38,697 bases of DNA. Source: Clostridia bacterium. Its GTDB lineage: Bacteria; Bacillota; Clostridia; Oscillospirales; CAG-272. A program made the translations under genes and the position numbers. The notes beneath the pieces are model-generated. The model searched no databases. It was not told the DNA's origin and worked only from the letters and a program-made list of their open reading frames with translations. This document shows positions 9,501 to 17,177 of this stretch, piece by piece. The stretch spans positions 1-38,697 of the forward strand of contig JAFPWV010000025.1 in assembly GCA_017412675.1 (NCBI GenBank). The letters run 5' to 3'. The first letter of the stretch is position 1. Each line of letters begins with the position of its first letter.

Positions 9501-9952
9501 GCACGCTCTATGAGAACAACACGCCCCGGCACGACATCAACGACTCGATATTCCCGGAGGTGGAAGTCCTGTACGGGGAGGATGTATTCGATCCTGTCTG
9601 GGAAGAGTCCGGCATCTATGACAGTCTCCATGCGGATCTGAACGGGAAAGTTGATCTGAAATCGGGCACCGGCTCCGCTTCACTAACCGCGAACCTTTCC
9701 GGTTCTTCGTATTACCGGATGGGAGACACGAAAGGCAAGGTGGAGTCCTCGAGCACCTCCACGAGCGCCTCGCTCGAAGGCGTGACGCCGTACGTCACAG
9801 TCACAGATTCCGGAAGGGAGCTCACCATCCGGTTCGTGAGCAGCGGGGAGGATCGGCTCTCCTTCTCCTATACCACCACGCATTCCTCCTCCCCGGCCGA
9901 TTCCGGGAAGGAAGACTGGGACCTGACGATCGTTTATCGATCCGTCAAATAA
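6581..9952 (+). CDS. Giant zinc-ribbon / transmembrane / ectodomain protein A
   Basis: A 1123-aa protein. Two short zinc ribbons lie at the N-terminus (C5-C8/C19-C22 and C36-C39/C50-C53), followed by a basic Pro/Lys linker and a transmembrane helix at about 106-125 (LSLFLSLAIVVEFCIAGF). The helix is capped by PGF, and about 990 residues are predicted outside. The proximal ectodomain is beta-rich and ends in DHFSLF (H290). The middle is helical, with a Gly/Ala-rich hydrophobic segment at about 471-497. The end is again beta-rich and Ser/Thr-heavy. The start at 6581 has AAGGAAGGAG and begins directly with the ribbon. The layout matches the minus-strand protein at 26467-29490, including the post-TM PGF and the HFSL motif. 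Function unknown; envelope sensing or structure is an inference. Confidence 0.85.
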   Translation: MAKYCNKCGAALRDDARFCESCGSKVPEAAPPRRFCSSCGKELPADAAFCRFCGAQVQNSARRSSRNDTPAGQTAVNRPAQTAVPPYREPVPQTQPAKTKPKKKGRGLSLFLSLAIVVEFCIAGFKYPGFLRKEGGWIENVIEGVSGGISGGGDSDGEADDALPLYYTKKQIDNAPAQSLGVSQREPAADFGRVRVEIDAWNLDEEDDTLTMRELPELSEGEEGWAVKAYDFSLASGQHEFVTDVMISIPRTYTDVLSGCVWFNEVSGEWEDVYYEVSEDGASYRVFADHFSLFGEKTYRFSADALAFVELDGPSVGLNDGVFVEVRKPDVNRMNWPVKVDYDRLWNLYQKKTEEDIRNLGNSIQAVMQHSDDIAASKAAYDKLDNIQDVFGDVSGAAGALGLPNDLAEGVLNMTEEADDLMGDFMDNLDILLTALKICEEAKRGNYTFGEVLKDLPKATMNHMDDIANIGVSTLAGIYLAPWAAALVGTTMWVTGKLSEMDLGNGKYTDPKLETIHQYFCTLRTTQMVYGDPITDKYTLEHYFDGQRNSKKKQTVPMQKPASMTEEDFKILKEIVQKNPLNRSLKGTYNTATGWYSHMTAKDEEAEVIYSKGWAEAFEAILTISADDGPEYLKTVLDEFYWSYAYAFWGLDEEYILNPICSRFWSTAKEGSYRTIKEVNDGKEVKDKDKIRCTTDFVNLLKQETKPILLGILEEMRRDSCTALKREMEKKLLPLLNCELTFHVVDENLPAGASFQNSMYCKDWTTINSNQYYVRNYADKGFDKKEFITPMRFDAAKEACFLPLLPSYKVTEEAGLLVKNSVKNYYPYTTDFIPRPEKKGDVVYRCTYYHYLMMGAPTVMFFKDVRKMSAAADEPEIPGKIVMPELTKSATRTIKEPYTGEKRRITEQIPIRKADVQVIVPRSVGTVFKFFDLNHYYFDSGSDAATMMLVYLEEALKTMEITLAADGSFSVTGSTLYENNTPRHDINDSIFPEVEVLYGEDVFDPVWEESGIYDSLHADLNGKVDLKSGTGSASLTANLSGSSYYRMGDTKGKVESSSTSTSASLEGVTPYVTVTDSGRELTIRFVSSGEDRLSFSYTTTHSSSPADSGKEDWDLTIVYRSVK

Positions 9953-10005
9953 CCGAACCGAAAAAATCCCACCGTCAATCATATCAAAGAAAGCGAGGAA
10001 ACATC

Positions 10006-10626
10006 ATGCAGACAAAACCCATCGAAAAAACGGGCAAGAAATTCCACTGGCAGTATGAAATGAGCCTCTTCAAGAACCCGACGATCTTTCTGGCCACGGC
10101 CAAGGCGATCCTCATCGCGCTCGCCATCACCGTCTTTATCATCGGCCTGATCACCCTGATCGGGGACGAGTTCTCGGCGGACGCCTTCGCGTTCATCGGC
10201 AAGCTCATCCTCATCCTCTTCGGCATCTTCGCCGTCCTGCTCTGCCTCGGCTACCTGCTCTACGCTGCGATCATGGGCGGGATCTACAGCGTGGACTTCG
10301 AGATGGATGAGAACGTGTTCGTCCACACCCAGAACCCGAGACAGGCAAAGAAGGCGGAGAAGATCGGCACCGCCACGATGATCATGGGCGCGATCACGCA
10401 TACCCGGGGCGCCGTCAGCGCAGGGTACAATTCGGCGGTCCGCATGTCGTCGACGACGGAATTTGCCCGCGTGAAGAAGGTCGTCGTCGACCGGAAGCAC
10501 AGCGTCATCAAGCTCAGAGAGATCGGCTGGAACGAGGCTTATGCCGACGGGGACGACTTCGACTTCGTCGCGGACTGGATCCGGAACCACATCCCGGAGA
10601 CGGCGGAATGGGTGGTGAAGGAATGA
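10006..10626 (+). CDS. Two-TM membrane protein with PH-like C-terminal region
   Basis: A 206-aa integral membrane protein, no named family recognised. A charged N-terminal 30 residues are followed by two hydrophobic helices at about 33-55 and 63-90 (the second rich in Ile/Leu/Phe). The C-terminal 110 residues are soluble, with alternating strands and a closing helix (VADWIRNHI), similar in layout to small bacterial PH-like domains that follow paired TM helices. GCGAGGAA precedes the start. It lies 53 nt after protein A, and its stop overlaps the next start by 4 nt (ATGA), so it belongs to the same transcription unit. A role beside protein A in the membrane is inferred from position only. Confidence 0.75.
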   Translation: MQTKPIEKTGKKFHWQYEMSLFKNPTIFLATAKAILIALAITVFIIGLITLIGDEFSADAFAFIGKLILILFGIFAVLLCLGYLLYAAIMGGIYSVDFEMDENVFVHTQNPRQAKKAEKIGTATMIMGAITHTRGAVSAGYNSAVRMSSTTEFARVKKVVVDRKHSVIKLREIGWNEAYADGDDFDFVADWIRNHIPETAEWVVKE

Positions 10627-11117
10627 AAACCGGATTTTTGAAAAGAGGACTGCTGATTCTTTTGACATTGCTGCTTTGCACCGGCTGCGGTCTCTTCGGC
10701 GGGGGAGGAGAGAACTTCCCCTACGAGCCGGACACCCCCGCGCCTGCGCCGCACGACGGCGTCTTCGTCTCGGAGCACGGCTCGATGCGGTTTGACGGGG
10801 ACGGCAAGCACATCACCGTCGATTTCGACGAAGAGCTGGCGGAATGGTGCGCCCTGCCCGCGGGAGAGCAGGAGGGGACGTATGTCTTTCTGAGCGGGAA
10901 TCTGCCGCCGCACGGCTCCATGCCCGTCCGCTACGACGTGGCGCACGAGCTGGAGATCACCGTCGGCGAGCAGACCGTCGTCATCCAGCTCGGGATCGCG
11001 GCGGAGGACGGCAGGACCGCCTCGTCCGGCATGGGCATCGTGACGCCGGAGCGGATCCCGCTGCTGTTCTCCGGCGAGCTCCTCTTCTCCGTCGAATTCT
11101 TAAAGGACGGGGAATGA
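10623..11117 (+). CDS. Small lipoprotein of zinc-ribbon operon 1
   Basis: A 164-aa secreted lipoprotein. The N-terminus is a classic signal (KR, then LLILLTLLL) ending CTGC, with C22 the likely lipidated residue, followed by a Gly-rich and Pro-rich spacer. The mature part is about 120 residues of predicted beta strands with a lipocalin-like feel: it begins GVFVSEHGSMRFDGDG and ends with strands LLFSGELLFSVEF. The start at 10623 overlaps the previous stop (ATGA) and has GGTGAAGGA upstream. An ATG 15 nt further upstream is in frame but would spoil the signal peptide. No known family was recognised. Translational coupling suggests it works with the adjacent two-TM protein. Confidence 0.75.
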   Translation: MKTGFLKRGLLILLTLLLCTGCGLFGGGGENFPYEPDTPAPAPHDGVFVSEHGSMRFDGDGKHITVDFDEELAEWCALPAGEQEGTYVFLSGNLPPHGSMPVRYDVAHELEITVGEQTVVIQLGIAAEDGRTASSGMGIVTPERIPLLFSGELLFSVEFLKDGE

Positions 11118-11164
11118 GCGGCGCGTCCGGCGAAGAAATCGGATCACGGAAGGAGAGGAACCAC

Positions 11165-11680
11165 ATGTTTTGTCCGGAATGCGGAAAGGAGCTGCGGAGC
11201 GGAGCGCGCTTCTGCGCATGGTGCGGCGCTGTGACGACGGGTGAGCCTGCCGTCCTGGAAACGCGATTCTGCCCGGCCTGCGGCGCGGAGATCAAGGATG
11301 GCTACGCGTTCTGCGAGAAATGCGGCGAGCCGGTCGGGCGGGACGGGGAGGTGCCCAAGCGGGCGGATCTCACGCGGGTCCCCACGATGACGATTGCGGC
11401 GAACCTCGCCGTCGAGCGGAATCCGACGGGGGAATGGAGCTACTGGGACACCCCGGATGTGTTCACCACAGGCGCGAAGAGGCTGCTGCGCTTCTCTGAA
11501 AAGGAAGACCGGAGGCTGGCTTCCGATCCGGAGGGGGCGTATGTTTACCTCGTCTCACCCGGCGGCGCGATCGGGCACATCTTCACGGATGACGGGGGCG
11601 AGCGGGTCCTGGAGTGGGTCTACTTCACCGAAACGGACCGGCCGGACACCCTCCCGATGACCGCCGCGGAATGCGAATGA
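11165..11680 (+). CDS. Small double zinc-ribbon protein
   Basis: A 171-aa protein that opens with two zinc ribbons of the CxxC-x10-CxxC type (CPECGKELRSGARFCAWCG, then CPACG..FCEKCG) and continues with about 110 residues containing GEWSYWDTPDVF and several aromatic strands. No transmembrane helix is seen, so it is cytoplasmic unless held by partners. The start at 11165 is preferred because GGAAGGAGAGG lies just upstream and the ribbon begins at residue 2. An alternative ATG at 11114 overlaps the previous stop. It is the last gene of the operon and shares the ribbon type with proteins A and B and with the small membrane protein at 25237-25647. Function unknown. Confidence 0.8.
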   Translation: MFCPECGKELRSGARFCAWCGAVTTGEPAVLETRFCPACGAEIKDGYAFCEKCGEPVGRDGEVPKRADLTRVPTMTIAANLAVERNPTGEWSYWDTPDVFTTGAKRLLRFSEKEDRRLASDPEGAYVYLVSPGGAIGHIFTDDGGERVLEWVYFTETDRPDTLPMTAAECE

Positions 11681-11714
11681 CCGCTTCCCGTCCTGCGCGG
11701 GAACAAACATAAAG

Positions 11715-11764
11715 GGCTGCCGCAGGATCCCCTCGAGACGGAGAGAGGCGGCAGCCGGTTTTTA
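11715..11764 (+). terminator. Strong intrinsic terminator of zinc-ribbon operon 1
   Basis: GGCTGCCGC (11715-11723) pairs perfectly with GCGGCAGCC (11748-11756), followed by GGTTTTTAT. It closes the five-gene unit. The stem sequence recurs in the terminator near 32540. Confidence 0.88.
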
Positions 11765-11844
11765 TCGTGCGTTTTCTTTGTGCTTTTTCATAACCCGAAA
11801 TCCGTCAGAAAGGGTCCTTCCCGGGACACCGCGGTGAGAGAACG

Positions 11845-13254
11845 ATGCTGTTTTCATCCCTGGTATTTCTGTTCCTGTTCCTGCCCGTCTTTTTCCTGTC
11901 GTATCACGCGGCGAAGAAGCGGCGGACGCGCAACGCGCTTTTGTTTTTGTTCTCCCTCTTGTTCTATGCGTGGGGGGAGCCGGTCTATGTCCTTTTGATG
12001 CTCCTCGCCCTCGGCGTCAACTACGCGCTGGCGCTTCTGATCGAGGCGTGCGGGGCGGGAAAACGCCGGACCGCTCTGATCGGTGCCTGCTGCTTCGATC
12101 TTCTCCTCATCGGCATCTTCAAATACGCCGGCTTCTTCGTGCGGGCGGTGAACCTCCTCCCAGGTCTCGATCTCCCCGTCCCGGCGCTGCCCCTGCCGCT
12201 CGGGATCAGCTTCTATACCTTCCAGATCCTCTCCTACGTCGTCGACGTGTACCGGGGGGACGTGAAGGCGCAGCGGGATCCCGTCACACTCGGCGCGTAT
12301 CTCTGCGCGTTCCCGCAGCTGATCGCAGGACCGATCGTGCGCTACCGGGACATCGAGGCGGCGCTCACGGACCGGAGGGAGACCCCCGAGGACACGGCGG
12401 CCGGGATGCGGCGCTTCATCGCGGGGCTCGCCAAGAAGGTCCTCATCGCCAACGTCATGGCTGAGACGGTGGACGCGCTCTGGGCGTCGGACCCGTCCGG
12501 GTACGGGATGGCGGGGGCTTGGATCGCGGCGCTTGCGTATGCCGTGGAGATCTATTTCGACTTCTCCGGCTATTCCGACATGGCGATCGGGCTCGGCCGC
12601 ATGATGGGCTTCCGCTACGCCGAGAACTTCCGCTATCCATACGCCGCGCGCTCGGTCACGGATTTCTGGCGGCGGTGGCACATTTCGCTCTCCTCCTTCT
12701 TCCGCGATTACGTCTACATCCCCCTCGGCGGGAACCGGGTCTCCCGGGCAAAATGGGTGAAGAACATCGCTGTCGTCTGGCTCCTGACGGGGCTATGGCA
12801 CGGCGCCGGGTGGAATTTCGTGCTGTGGGGCGCGTATTACGGGCTCCTTCTGATCCTCGAAAAGCTGGTCTGGCCCGGCCTTGAGAAGATCCCCGTGCTG
12901 AACCGGCTCTACACGCTCTGCGCGGTGCTCTTCGGATGGGTGCTGTTCCGCGCCGACGGCGTGACGGGAGCGGGCGCGATGTTTGCCGCGCTCTTCGGTG
13001 CCCACGGTGTCGCGGGGACCGGGGGACGGCTCCCGATCCTTTTGCAGGGCGCGGGCTTCGACCTCGTCTTCCTCCTCGCGTTTGCCGCCGGATGCGTCCT
13101 GTCCGCGCCGGTGTGGCCCGCCGTGAAGGACCGGCTCGAATCGACAAGGTCGGGCCGACTCATCCGGGACGCCGCAGCCCTCGGCACGCTCACCGCCTGT
13201 ATCCTCGCGCTCGCGGTCGGTTCCTACAACCCGTTCATCTATTTCCAGTTCTGA
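11845..13254 (+). CDS. MBOAT-family membrane O-acyltransferase (AlgI/PatA/DltB-like)
   Basis: A 469-aa polytopic protein that moves an acyl group, usually acetyl, across the membrane for attachment to an envelope polymer. The family signatures are clear: an opening MLFSSLVFLFLFLPVFF, the central LPLGISFYTFQILSYVVDVY, FPQLIAGPIVRY, YFDFSGYSDMAIGLGRMMGF, FWRRWHISLSSFFRDYVYIPLGGN and the catalytic TGLWHGAGWNF with H319. Length is normal for AlgI-like proteins. The ribosome binding site is weak (GTGAGAGAACG). The DHHW-family gene starts 13 nt downstream, as in alginate- and exopolysaccharide-acetylation pairs. The acceptor polymer is not identifiable here, and the acetyl assignment follows the family. 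No separate promoter was recognised in the 80 nt after the preceding terminator. Confidence 0.93.
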   Translation: MLFSSLVFLFLFLPVFFLSYHAAKKRRTRNALLFLFSLLFYAWGEPVYVLLMLLALGVNYALALLIEACGAGKRRTALIGACCFDLLLIGIFKYAGFFVRAVNLLPGLDLPVPALPLPLGISFYTFQILSYVVDVYRGDVKAQRDPVTLGAYLCAFPQLIAGPIVRYRDIEAALTDRRETPEDTAAGMRRFIAGLAKKVLIANVMAETVDALWASDPSGYGMAGAWIAALAYAVEIYFDFSGYSDMAIGLGRMMGFRYAENFRYPYAARSVTDFWRRWHISLSSFFRDYVYIPLGGNRVSRAKWVKNIAVVWLLTGLWHGAGWNFVLWGAYYGLLLILEKLVWPGLEKIPVLNRLYTLCAVLFGWVLFRADGVTGAGAMFAALFGAHGVAGTGGRLPILLQGAGFDLVFLLAFAAGCVLSAPVWPAVKDRLESTRSGRLIRDAAALGTLTACILALAVGSYNPFIYFQF

Positions 13255-13267
13255 GAGGAGGGGAGAC

Positions 13268-14680
13268 ATGAAACCGAAAGTGTTCGTCGGCGCCGTGAGC
13301 GTCCTCGTGCTCTTTTTCGCGGTCTTCTGTCCCGTGCTGCGGCTGGCGGAGACCCTCGGCTGGGTCGAACTCCCTCAGATGGGCAATCTCCGCGAACCGG
13401 CGAAGGAATGGGGCGTCCCGTTCCTCGATGCCGCAGAGCGGTTCAAGGCCGGCGCGGAGGACGTGTATGTCAATGACCTGCCCGGCTACGCGCACGTCGT
13501 CACGGCGATGTCGACAGCCCGGGTCGATTTCAGCCGCTCCTTCAACGCGCTCTTGACAGCGGGCGTGAAGACCGGAGCTGCCCCGACTGCCGCGGAACCT
13601 GACGTGACGGGATCCGCGGAAACGGAGCCTGCCGGGACGTCGGAATCGTTCGAATCGCCTCCCGCCCAGACGGAGCCGGAGGAGCCCGCGCCGGAAGAGC
13701 CCGTCCCCGAGGAGCCCGCCGTCGTGTCGTGGAAATCCCGGTTCCTCAAAGCGTCCGGGGACGGTGTGAACCTCTACGCAGTGGACGCGGTGCTCTCCGA
13801 CGGCGAAACGGTCGGCCTCATCACCTCCGCGTTCAGCACGCCCGAGCGGGTCTATACGAAGCGCATGGAGACGACGGCGGAGCAGATCAACGCGATCGCC
13901 GCCCTCGCGCCGGACGTGAAGCCGTGGGTGTACGTCTGCTCGCGCCTGCAGGACGCCGCGTGCTTTTCGGAGATCATCCCGGGCGAGCCGTCCACCGGTC
14001 CGCTCGTGGAGAAGTTCTTCAGCCTCCTCGACGAGGGGATCCGGTACGACCGGCTGAAGATCGACTCCCTCGACGACAGCATCAAAAAGCTCTTCCTCAC
14101 CGACCACCATTGGAACGCCTACGGGATGTACGAGGCCTACTGCGACATCGTGACCATGATGTTCGGGGAGGACGCGGTGATCCGTCCGCTCGGCGTGCGG
14201 TACGACGTGGAAGGCGCGGACTACTACGGCACCTTCGCGCGGACCAGCGGGTACCGGGGCTATCACGACAGCTTTTTCTTCTACGACTACGGCCTGCCGG
14301 AGCATGAGCTGATCGCGGACAAGCCCTGCGTCTTCGCGGAGCGCAAGGAGACCTATCTCGCGGGGAAGTTCTCGAAGGATATCTCGGCGGACCACTATGT
14401 CCTGTTCTACCCCTACGCGCGGTATCTGAAATACCCGGAGAACCACACCGGGCGCGTCCTGCTCCTGCTCGGGGACAGCTATTCCCGCGGCATCTCGGAG
14501 CTGCTCTCCAGCGCGTTCGACGAGGCGTACATCTTCGACTACCGCCGAATCCGTGAGATCGGGGACTACCGGGCCTTCGTCGAAGAACACGGGATCACGG
14601 ACGTCCTCTTCATGCAGTACTCCCTGCGCGGCGTGTTCAACAATCAGAACGACAACACGCTCGACACCCTCTTGCCGTGA
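13268..14680 (+). CDS. DHHW/SGNH-like O-acetyltransferase partner of MBOAT
   Basis: A 470-aa protein with an N-terminal signal anchor (residues 4-22), an extracytoplasmic domain and a long Pro/Glu/Thr/Ser-rich insertion at about residues 100-155 (repeated EEP units). The catalytic signature DHHW is at 279-282 (LTDHHWNAYG) and a GDSYS block with S404 is near the end, as in AlgX/AlgJ-like SGNH acyltransferases. By family precedent it takes the acyl group from the MBOAT partner and puts it on the exported polymer. It starts after GAGAGGAGGGG, 13 nt behind the MBOAT gene. The low-complexity insertion is longer than in typical members and probably spans part of the wall. Confidence 0.88.
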   Translation: MKPKVFVGAVSVLVLFFAVFCPVLRLAETLGWVELPQMGNLREPAKEWGVPFLDAAERFKAGAEDVYVNDLPGYAHVVTAMSTARVDFSRSFNALLTAGVKTGAAPTAAEPDVTGSAETEPAGTSESFESPPAQTEPEEPAPEEPVPEEPAVVSWKSRFLKASGDGVNLYAVDAVLSDGETVGLITSAFSTPERVYTKRMETTAEQINAIAALAPDVKPWVYVCSRLQDAACFSEIIPGEPSTGPLVEKFFSLLDEGIRYDRLKIDSLDDSIKKLFLTDHHWNAYGMYEAYCDIVTMMFGEDAVIRPLGVRYDVEGADYYGTFARTSGYRGYHDSFFFYDYGLPEHELIADKPCVFAERKETYLAGKFSKDISADHYVLFYPYARYLKYPENHTGRVLLLLGDSYSRGISELLSSAFDEAYIFDYRRIREIGDYRAFVEEHGITDVLFMQYSLRGVFNNQNDNTLDTLLP

Positions 14681-14685
14681 CGCCG

Positions 14686-14738
14686 CAGCCCTCTCCCGGA
14701 AGGAGACGCGTTCTTCAGGGGAGAGGGCTGTGTTTTTT
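14686..14738 (+). terminator. Strong terminator of the acylation operon
   Basis: CAGCCCTCTCCC (14686-14697) pairs perfectly with GGGAGAGGGCTG (about 14719-14730), followed by TGTTTTTT. It sits 5 nt after the DHHW gene stop codon. Confidence 0.92.
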
Positions 14739-14749
14739 CATATTTCCGG

Positions 14750-14778
14750 TTGACAGGAACGGCCTCCGGGAGTATAAT
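14750..14778 (+). promoter_or_regulatory. Consensus promoter of the PP2C phosphatase gene
   Basis: A perfect TTGACA (14750-14755), a 17-bp spacer and a perfect TATAAT (14773-14778). The transcript would have a leader of about 40 nt carrying GAGGAGG ahead of a TTG start. Confidence 0.92.
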
Positions 14779-14825
14779 AAATTATTACGAAAAGCAAACG
14801 ATCTGCAGACTGAGGAGGGCCCCCC

Positions 14826-16988
14826 TTGAAAAGGTTCAGAAAACTGGTGATCGGCGGGATCGAGAGCAAGATCGTCGTCCTGATCCTCGTCGCGATGATC
14901 CTCGTCACCGCGGTCTTTCTCGCGGTCACGTTCGCGCAGAGCAGGATGCTCGCCGGGCTTGCCGAGGAGACCAGCGAGCGCCAGAAATCCTCCATCACAT
15001 CGACGACGACGGGCGTGGTCACCGCGGTCATCGACGACAGCATGAGCCGGGGTACGGAGCTCCACGCCGAGGTCGCCGACGAGATGTTCCGGGACCTTGT
15101 CGTCATCGTCCGGATGATGGGAGAATACGCCGGAAAGCTGTTCGGCGATCCGGGGAGTGTGGCCCCCGCGGCATATCAAAGACCGGACGCGGCGAACGAG
15201 GGCGTGCTGTCTGCGCAGATGATCTTCGCGGACGGCGTGGAGGAGGCGGCGATCTCCGACCGGCTCGGGCTCATCGCCAACATGTCGGACATGATGCTTT
15301 CCCTCTGCGCGTCGTTTGAGATCGAAGGGGCGTATATCGGCCTCCCGGAAGGCGCGATGCTGTCCGTCAACACCGCCGCCGGGGAATGGGTCCGACAGGA
15401 CGGCTCCTATGTCACCTTCGACCCCCGGGAACGGTACTGGTATCAGCAGGCCGCGGAGGCCGGGGAGCTGATCTTCACCGACGTGGAGACCGACCAGGCG
15501 ACCGGGGAGATGTGCGTCACCTGCGCCATGCCGGTCATCGGCGCGGACGGGGAGCTCGAAGCGGTCGTCGGCGCGGACTTCTTCCTCACCGAGATCCAGC
15601 AAGCGGTCGCGGAGTCCGCAGGGAAGGGCGGCTATCTCGTCGTCGTCAATCAGAACGGCCATGTGATCCTTTCCCCTGCCGAAAAGGGCGTGTTCCGGGT
15701 CCACAACTCTTCCGAGGCCTTCGATCTGCGCCAATCGGACAACGCGAAGCTCTCGCGCCTCGTCCAGGACGCGCTGGAGGGCAAAACGAACATGCGGCTC
15801 GTGCGGATGGACAACAACAGCTTCTACATGATCGGGGTCCCGATGAAGACCGCGGGCTGGGCGCTCATCAGCGTGTACAGCGAGGACAGCGCGAGACAGC
15901 CGGTCGAGCAGCTCCGGAGCGATTTCGAGAAGACGCAGGAGGAGGCCACGGCGATTTACCGCGAGCAGAGCATCCGGTCCCAGACGATCGTGCTCGCCGT
16001 GCTGATCGTTCTCCTCGCCGCGATGCTGTGCGGGGCGCTCGCCGCCGGACGCAGGATCGTCAAGCCGCTCAACACCATCACCGAGCGGATCGCGAACACC
16101 AGCGGCGAGAACATGGAATTCAAGATGGAGGATGCCTACCGGACCGGGGACGAGGTCGAGGAGCTGGCGCAGTCCTTCGCCGATCTCTCCCGCAAGACGG
16201 TGGAATATGTCGAAGAGGTGAAGCGGGTCACGGCGGAAAAGGAGCGGATCGGGACCGAGCTGCACATGGCGAACCAGATCCAGGAGGGGATGCTTCCGAG
16301 CATCTTCCCGCCCTACCCGGACCGGAGCGAATTCGATCTTTACGCGACGATGGATCCCGCGAAAGAAGTGGGCGGCGACTTTTACGATTTCTTCCTCATC
16401 GACGGGGATCATCTCGCCCTCGTGATGGCGGACGTCAGCGGCAAGGGCATTCCCGCCGCGCTCTTCATGATGGTCTCGAAGGCGCTGCTCAAAAACAGCG
16501 CGATGATGGGCAAGTCCCCGGCCGAGATCCTCTCCACCGTGAACGACACGATCTGCACGAACAACAAGATGCAGATGTTCGTGACGGTCTGGATGGGGAT
16601 CCTCGAGATCAGCACGGGCAAAATCACGGCGGCCAATGCCGGACACGAATATCCCGCGATCTGTCAGAAGGGCGGCGCGTTCACGCTCTATAAGGACCGG
16701 CACGGCTTCGTCGTCGGCGGCATGGAGGGCGTCCGGTACCGGGAATACGAGCTGACCCTCTCGCCCGGCGACCGGCTGTTCCTCTACACCGACGGCGTGC
16801 CGGAAGCGACCGATGCGGACGAGGCGCTCTTCGGAACGGAGCGGATGATCGCCGCGCTGAACGGGGCCCTGGACGGTGCTCCCGCGGAGATCCTGGCCGC
16901 GGTGCGGAAGAGCGTGGACGCCTTCGTGAGCGGCGCGGAACAGTTCGACGATTTGACCATGCTGTGTCTCGAATACAAGGGGACATGA
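14826..16988 (+). CDS. Cache-HAMP-PP2C (RsbU/SpoIIE-type) sensor phosphatase
   Basis: A 720-aa membrane receptor that should dephosphorylate a Ser/Thr-phosphorylated partner, typically an anti-anti-sigma (STAS) protein. TM1 lies at about 15-37, then a large extracellular double-Cache-like sensor (about 40-380, with RYWYQQAAEAGELIFTD), TM2 at 388-410, HAMP to about 465, a coiled coil and a PP2C-type catalytic domain to the end. Metal-binding motifs are intact: GGDFYDF (D518), ADVSGKG (D536), TDGVPEA (D656) and FDDLT (D708/D709). It starts at TTG (14826) with GAGGAGG upstream. No STAS, anti-sigma kinase or sigma-factor gene is adjacent, so its partner is encoded elsewhere. The Cache ligand is unknown; a small organic molecule is typical. 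Confidence 0.92.
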   Translation: MKRFRKLVIGGIESKIVVLILVAMILVTAVFLAVTFAQSRMLAGLAEETSERQKSSITSTTTGVVTAVIDDSMSRGTELHAEVADEMFRDLVVIVRMMGEYAGKLFGDPGSVAPAAYQRPDAANEGVLSAQMIFADGVEEAAISDRLGLIANMSDMMLSLCASFEIEGAYIGLPEGAMLSVNTAAGEWVRQDGSYVTFDPRERYWYQQAAEAGELIFTDVETDQATGEMCVTCAMPVIGADGELEAVVGADFFLTEIQQAVAESAGKGGYLVVVNQNGHVILSPAEKGVFRVHNSSEAFDLRQSDNAKLSRLVQDALEGKTNMRLVRMDNNSFYMIGVPMKTAGWALISVYSEDSARQPVEQLRSDFEKTQEEATAIYREQSIRSQTIVLAVLIVLLAAMLCGALAAGRRIVKPLNTITERIANTSGENMEFKMEDAYRTGDEVEELAQSFADLSRKTVEYVEEVKRVTAEKERIGTELHMANQIQEGMLPSIFPPYPDRSEFDLYATMDPAKEVGGDFYDFFLIDGDHLALVMADVSGKGIPAALFMMVSKALLKNSAMMGKSPAEILSTVNDTICTNNKMQMFVTVWMGILEISTGKITAANAGHEYPAICQKGGAFTLYKDRHGFVVGGMEGVRYREYELTLSPGDRLFLYTDGVPEATDADEALFGTERMIAALNGALDGAPAEILAAVRKSVDAFVSGAEQFDDLTMLCLEYKGT

Positions 16989-17066
16989 GCGCACGGGAGC
17001 AGTCCCCCGCCCGCTGAAAAATACTCAAACGGACAAACATTTTCTGTACATTTTCTGAAAAGACCG

Positions 17067-17095
17067 TTGACACTCCAGAACGGCCGTGATATAAT
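17067..17095 (+). promoter_or_regulatory. Consensus promoter of SBP 3
   Basis: A perfect TTGACA (17067-17072), a 17-bp spacer and a perfect TATAAT (17090-17095), about 85 nt before the start codon at 17178. The upstream in-frame TTG at 17067 is part of the -35 box and cannot be a start. Confidence 0.9.
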
Positions 17096-17177
17096 ATGCA
17101 TAGATTCAGGCATCCGTCGGCACCGGAACATCCCGGACGGCGGATTTGCCGATTCAAGAAGAAAAGAGGCTGATCTG

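Noticed and set aside
10844-11164. A long N-terminal extension of the small zinc-ribbon protein
   Set aside because: It overlaps the lipoprotein gene in another frame, is Arg/Gly/Ala-rich as expected of out-of-frame GC-rich DNA, and a strong ribosome binding site precedes 11165.
14715-16994. Very long open frame on the minus strand opposite the PP2C phosphatase gene, and similar long frames opposite the glycyl radical enzyme, glycosidase and giant protein genes
   Set aside because: High GC at third positions removes stop codons from the opposite strand. These frames lack ribosome binding sites and domain-like sequence, are rich in Arg, His, Val and Asp, and lie exactly opposite genes with clear motifs.
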